Position numbers and translations under genes: made by a program. Positions 11,948 to 15,070 of a stretch of 15,070 nucleotides of DNA are shown piece by piece (position 1 is the first letter of the stretch; each line of letters begins with the position of its first letter). Origin of the DNA: Candidatus Gottesmanbacteria bacterium (lineage in GTDB: Bacteria > Patescibacteriota > Microgenomatia > 2-02-FULL-39-11); assembly GCA_016218275.1 (NCBI GenBank), contig JACREK010000055.1:1-15070 (forward strand). Reading direction: 5' to 3'. The notes beneath the pieces were generated by a model, which saw only the letters and a program-made list of their open reading frames with translations, ran no database searches and was not told the DNA's origin.

Positions 11948-12591
11948 CGAGTATTTTCGGCAATTTCAACAGTTCTGGTTAGAGTCTTCTTCTTCCCATA
12001 TTTACTCGTTGATTCAATAGTTATTACGTTTACTCCCGGAAGAAGTGAGACGGTAGTTGAAAATTCTCCATTTTTCCCCAGAGCAATTTTTTGATTATTT
12101 ACGGATACAACCGCATCATTATCGGTTTTTCCTTCTACCTGAATTCTGGAGGATGTAAGGATTTCTCCTTCTTTTGGTTGATTAACAGCCAGTTCCGGAG
12201 GACTGATATAGGATTTATACTGGAAAATAAGATATCCGAAGAAAAATATCAGGAATAAAGAAATAATTCCCAAAACTGCAGTCTGAGGTGTTAATTTAAA
12301 TAAAGGTTCATTTAACGGGTGAGTAAGACCTTCAGGGATAAGTCCGGCTCTTTGCTGTTCACCGAATTGTCTGCGAAAAATCGCCACCATTTCTTCCGGT
12401 TTTAATCCCAAAAATAGACTGTAGTTGCGCAGGAAACCTTTTATATATGGGGTAGAGGGAAGGCGATTCCACTCGTTTTCTTCCAAAGCTTCTAAGAATT
12501 TTTTTCGGATACGGAGTTGCTTTTCGATATCATCAAGTTCAAGCCCTTTTTCAGTACGAGCTTTTTTCAAAATTTCTCCAACAGTTTTCAT
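11944..12591 (-). CDS. rodZ: RodZ-like helix-turn-helix membrane protein
   Basis: The 215-residue protein has an N-terminal HTH_25 domain (residues 4-70: VGEILKKARTEKGLELDDIEKQLRIRKKFLEALEENEW, quoted here as VGEILKKARTEKGL and DDIEKQLRIRKKF; then PSTPYIKGFLRNYSLFLGL), a single membrane helix at about 104-124 and a short outside domain (132-211) resembling an Ig-like glucodextranase-B repeat (VSVNNQKIALGKNGEFSTTV, LLPGVNVITIES). RodZ links MreB filaments to cell-wall synthesis; here no MreB gene is in view. The ectodomain differs from E. coli RodZ, which is common in small genomes. An AT-rich inverted repeat lies in its upstream gap; no clear promoter was found there. Confidence 0.8.
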   Translation of the reverse strand: MKTVGEILKKARTEKGLELDDIEKQLRIRKKFLEALEENEWNRLPSTPYIKGFLRNYSLFLGLKPEEMVAIFRRQFGEQQRAGLIPEGLTHPLNEPLFKLTPQTAVLGIISLFLIFFFGYLIFQYKSYISPPELAVNQPKEGEILTSSRIQVEGKTDNDAVVSVNNQKIALGKNGEFSTTVSLLPGVNVITIESTSKYGKKKTLTRTVEIAENTR

Positions 12592-12600
12592 AACTTAAGA

Positions 12601-12715
12601 GTAATTAAGCAATTAAGATATTAAGTAATTAAGGGAGAAAATAAAATAAAAAGTTAAATAATATAACATAAGAGAATATTTCCCTTAATTTCTTAATTAC
12701 CAATTACTTAATTAC
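12601..12715. repeat. AT-rich inverted repeat before rodZ
   Basis: The left arm at 12601-12635 (GTAATTAAG, AATTAAG, AGTAATTAAGGG) and the right arm at 12682-12715 are inverted copies with a few differences, separated by 46 bases of A/T-rich sequence. It starts 9 bases before the rodZ ATG and could form a long hairpin in the rodZ leader. Confidence 0.55.
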
Positions 12716-12729
12716 AGGATTTACGCATT

Positions 12730-12821
12730 TATTCTTCGAGCCTCTCGGCGAGAAGTCTCGAGGTAAACTCCGCGAGAAGTCTTGCACTAGTTCTCTCCGC
12801 CAGCTGGCGGATCGAACAATA
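12730..12821. repeat. Intergenic element with 10-bp inverted ends, copy B
   Basis: A 92-bp element with the same ends as copy A (TATTCTTCGA ... TCGAACAATA). Inside are a repeated CGAGAAGTC (12750-12758 region and 12773-12781 region) and the palindrome CCGCCAGCTGGCGG (12797-12810). It lies 19 bases downstream of the ftsK stop; no T-run follows, so it is not a clear terminator. With the AT-rich repeat it accounts for nearly all of the 12592-12840 gap. Confidence 0.65.
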
Positions 12822-12840
12822 AAGAAGTGCGTAAGTACTG

Positions 12841-14994
12841 TTAATTATTAGAAATTACTGGATTGTCTGTAGCAGCACGGCTAGCTAGATATTCTTCTGC
12901 ATTATGGATGAGAACATCGCGCGGTTTTGATCCTTCTCCCACACCTACAATTCCTTCTTCTTCCAACTGATCAAGAATGCGGGCAGCCCTGGCATAGCCT
13001 ATAGACAATCGTCTTTGCAAAAGCGATGCAGAAGCCCGATCATATTGACAGACAACTCTTAAAGCTTCTTCAAACAGGGGATCTTTACCGTCGGTTGTCA
13101 TTTGTTGTATACCGCCGCTTGGTTTCTTCCAGGTATGCGGCATGGAGGTAACTTCGGTTGTATATTGCACCGGAATATTTTTACTTTTGAGAAATTCGAC
13201 CAATTTTTGCACTTCCTGGTCGGATATGTAGGTCCCTTGGATGCGAGTCGGTTTAGCTTGATCTGGAGGGATATAAAGCATGTCTCCGCGACCGAGTAAT
13301 TTTTCCGCTCCGGGCATGTCGATAATTACTCTAGAATCAATCATGGAAGAAACATTAAAAGCAATTCTGGAAGGGATGTTAGCCTTAATTAGTCCTGTGA
13401 TAACATCAACAGACGGCCTTTGGGTCGAGATGACCAAATGTATTCCTGTAGCTCTGGCCATCTGAGCCAGCCGGCAGATTGAATCTTCTACCTCAACCGG
13501 TGAATAAGCCATCAGATCTGCAAGTTCATCTATAAAAATCACAATATACGGTAAAGATTGAAATCCGGCCAATTCATTATATCCGTCAACATTGCGTACC
13601 CCCACTTCAGCAAATGTTTTATATCGCCTGTCCATTTCGGCAAGTGCCCACTTCAATGCAGATAAAATTTTATCCGGTTCCACAATTACCGGAGTTAAAA
13701 GATGGGGAATGCCGTTAAACCCCGTCAGTTCTACTCTTTTCGGGTCTACCAGAATTAATCTTACTTCCTGCGGTGAGGTTCGGTAAAGAAGTGAAGAAAT
13801 CCAGGTATTTATAAGCACTGATTTACCTGAACCGGTAGTTCCGGCAATCAAGACATGGGGCATTTTGGAAATGTTGGCCGTGATGGGAGTGCCGGAAACA
13901 TCCAAACCCAATGCCACCAGTAATTTATGATTGCCTATTTTCATATTTTCCGAGGAAAGCATCTGTTTTAAAGTGACAAACTCAAGTGAGCGATTAGGGA
14001 TTTCAATTCCTACCATGCTTCTTCCCGGAATCGGTGCCTCAATTCTTATTTGCCCTGTGGGCGCAGCAAGTGCCAAAGCCAAATCATTTGAGAGTGCGGT
14101 AATTTTTGAAAGTTTGGTTCCCATGGCAATTTCTAGGGCATATTGGGTGACAGCCGGTCCCAGATTAACTTCCACTACTCTGGCACTTATCCCAAAACTC
14201 TCCAAAGTTTTCTCTATGATATGGGCATTTTGTTTCATATCACCTCTGTCTGCTTTCTGACCTAGAGAAGAAGAAAGAAGGGAAAATGGAGGATATTCCC
14301 ATACGGTAGTTTCACTGGGTAGATTAGTAATCAGTCCGGAAGGCAAATTAGTCAAGGATGTACCGAAAGGAAGCACGTCTTTCATCGCTTTCTGTTTTGT
14401 GTCGGCAAGCTGTCTTTCGTCTTTCTTGTATTCAGTAGGAGGTCTCATCGGAAGTTTTTCCACAAAAATCGGTTTGCTGATTTTTTGGTTGATATTAAAT
14501 CTCGGCAGAAAATTCAGGAGTTTATTTAATTCTTTCAGAAGCAAAGTTGCAGCTTTAACAATCTCATCAATGGAAGTATTGAAAAGAACCATTAGCCCTA
14601 TGCAAAGCATTCCAAAAAGAATGATAAAAGCGCCAATTCCGGAGACAAGTGCAGAAAAATTATCCCAGATTTGTGTACCAACTAGTCCTGCCCGGGTGAT
14701 AGAGAGAAGACAGATAAAGCTTAATAAAAACCCCAAAGATACATTGGGACGGGCAAAAGAAAGCCTTAGTTTTAAAAATAGTGAAGAAAGAGAAATAAGA
14801 ACCAGCGGCAATAGATATGCACCCCAGCCAAATTTATCAACTGCGTTTGTGCGGACTACGTCAAGATATGTCCCGTTTTGGAAAAAAGAGAGTGCTACAA
14901 GAGAGCCGCTTCCTATTAAAAGAATTGCAAATATTGTGTAGACTGTATCTTTCTTCAGTCTGAAACGAAAAAGTTTTCTTCTTCTGTATCTCAT
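12841..14994 (-). CDS. ftsK: FtsK/SpoIIIE DNA translocase
   Basis: The 717-residue protein pumps chromosomal DNA through the closing division septum. About four membrane helices lie at 18-38, 57-76, 85-101 and 116-138. A short linker (about 165-250) is followed by the alpha domain and the RecA-like motor: Walker A GTTGSGKS (385-392), DPKRVEL (417-423), Walker B YIVIFIDELADL (483-494), and STQRPSVDVITGLIKANIPS. The C-terminal gamma winged helix (about 637-697, ASASLLQRRLSIGYARAARI) would read polar KOPS-like sequences. The size is like Bacillus SpoIIIE rather than the 1,329-residue E. coli FtsK. Its own promoter is an extended -10 just upstream; no gene on the same strand precedes it in view. 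Confidence 0.95.
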   Translation of the reverse strand: MRYRRRKLFRFRLKKDTVYTIFAILLIGSGSLVALSFFQNGTYLDVVRTNAVDKFGWGAYLLPLVLISLSSLFLKLRLSFARPNVSLGFLLSFICLLSITRAGLVGTQIWDNFSALVSGIGAFIILFGMLCIGLMVLFNTSIDEIVKAATLLLKELNKLLNFLPRFNINQKISKPIFVEKLPMRPPTEYKKDERQLADTKQKAMKDVLPFGTSLTNLPSGLITNLPSETTVWEYPPFSLLSSSLGQKADRGDMKQNAHIIEKTLESFGISARVVEVNLGPAVTQYALEIAMGTKLSKITALSNDLALALAAPTGQIRIEAPIPGRSMVGIEIPNRSLEFVTLKQMLSSENMKIGNHKLLVALGLDVSGTPITANISKMPHVLIAGTTGSGKSVLINTWISSLLYRTSPQEVRLILVDPKRVELTGFNGIPHLLTPVIVEPDKILSALKWALAEMDRRYKTFAEVGVRNVDGYNELAGFQSLPYIVIFIDELADLMAYSPVEVEDSICRLAQMARATGIHLVISTQRPSVDVITGLIKANIPSRIAFNVSSMIDSRVIIDMPGAEKLLGRGDMLYIPPDQAKPTRIQGTYISDQEVQKLVEFLKSKNIPVQYTTEVTSMPHTWKKPSGGIQQMTTDGKDPLFEEALRVVCQYDRASASLLQRRLSIGYARAARILDQLEEEGIVGVGEGSKPRDVLIHNAEEYLASRAATDNPVISNN

Positions 14995-15008
14995 ATAGGC
15001 AGTAGTTT

Positions 15009-15017
15009 ATTATAGCA
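15009..15017 (-). promoter_or_regulatory. Extended -10 promoter of ftsK
   Basis: TGCTATAAT is read on the minus strand at 15017-15009, an extended -10. The -35 is weak (TTTACC-like). Transcription would start near 15002, giving a leader of about 8 bases before the ATG at 14994. Confidence 0.6.
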
Positions 15018-15070
15018 ACAAAACACACTTGGTAAAATGGCAAAGTACATATATCCTATAGTATTGACAG

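Noticed and set aside
14399..14941. 180-residue plus-strand open frame
   Set aside because: It is antisense to the ftsK membrane and linker region and has no recognisable domain or ribosome site.
15064..15069. TTGACA on the plus strand at the window edge as a promoter
   Set aside because: Its -10 would lie outside the window, so it cannot be judged.
1..15070. CRISPR arrays, tRNA or rRNA genes, transposase genes
   Set aside because: No regularly spaced repeats, cloverleaf with CCA-side motifs, rRNA signatures or transposase motifs were seen on either strand.

Overview
The window is a dense, AT-rich bacterial segment that looks like a member of the Candidate Phyla Radiation (Patescibacteria), most likely Microgenomates. 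The grounds are the gene set: a short alanyl-tRNA synthetase without the C-Ala region, a 705-residue protein with an actin-like (PilM-type) N-terminus and a baseplate-J-like C-terminus, a sortase, an AMP-phosphorylase-type enzyme, RodZ with a short ectodomain, several toxin-antitoxin pairs, and short palindromic repeats in gaps and even inside genes. This placement is inference; no rRNA is present.

Layout. 1-657 (+) is the 3' part of a TrmB-like regulator whose start lies before the window. 715-2483 holds toxin-antitoxin genes: hicB-hicA (-), an orphan XRE/HigA-type antitoxin broken by a one-base frameshift (+), and vapB-vapC (-). 2665-9890 (-) is a long same-strand block: alaS, PilM/baseplate-J protein, sortase, AMP/thymidine phosphorylase, small zinc ribbon, mltG. 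Most of these genes overlap or nearly touch, so they are probably cotranscribed from the alaS promoter, though a 90-bp palindromic repeat separates the phosphorylase from the zinc ribbon. 10209-11221 (+) carries a Phd-type antitoxin, a RelE-type toxin and a HEPN-domain protein. 11210-14994 (-) carries ftsK, rodZ and two small membrane proteins (DUF948-like, YtxH-like).

The best regulatory find is a complete T-box riboswitch in the alaS leader (9923-10113, minus strand). It has a consensus promoter, a very short Stem I with a K-turn and a GCC (Ala) specifier, a T-box bulge whose variable base fits a tRNA with discriminator A, an antiterminator and an overlapping intrinsic terminator. A dispersed repeat core (TGAG-nnn-GTCGAA) has entered both this leader, in the antiterminator loop, and the alaS coding sequence, as an in-frame 8-residue insert just before the editing-domain zinc motif.

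Several promoters lie so close to the start codons (vapB, phd, ftsK) that leaderless or nearly leaderless mRNAs are likely; Shine-Dalgarno sequences are scarce. Two intergenic elements with identical 10-bp inverted termini lie just past the stops of mltG and ftsK. Functionally the window joins cell-envelope work (MltG, sortase, RodZ, FtsK, PilM-like protein), translation (AlaRS), nucleotide salvage (phosphorylase) and a cluster of stress or addiction modules.
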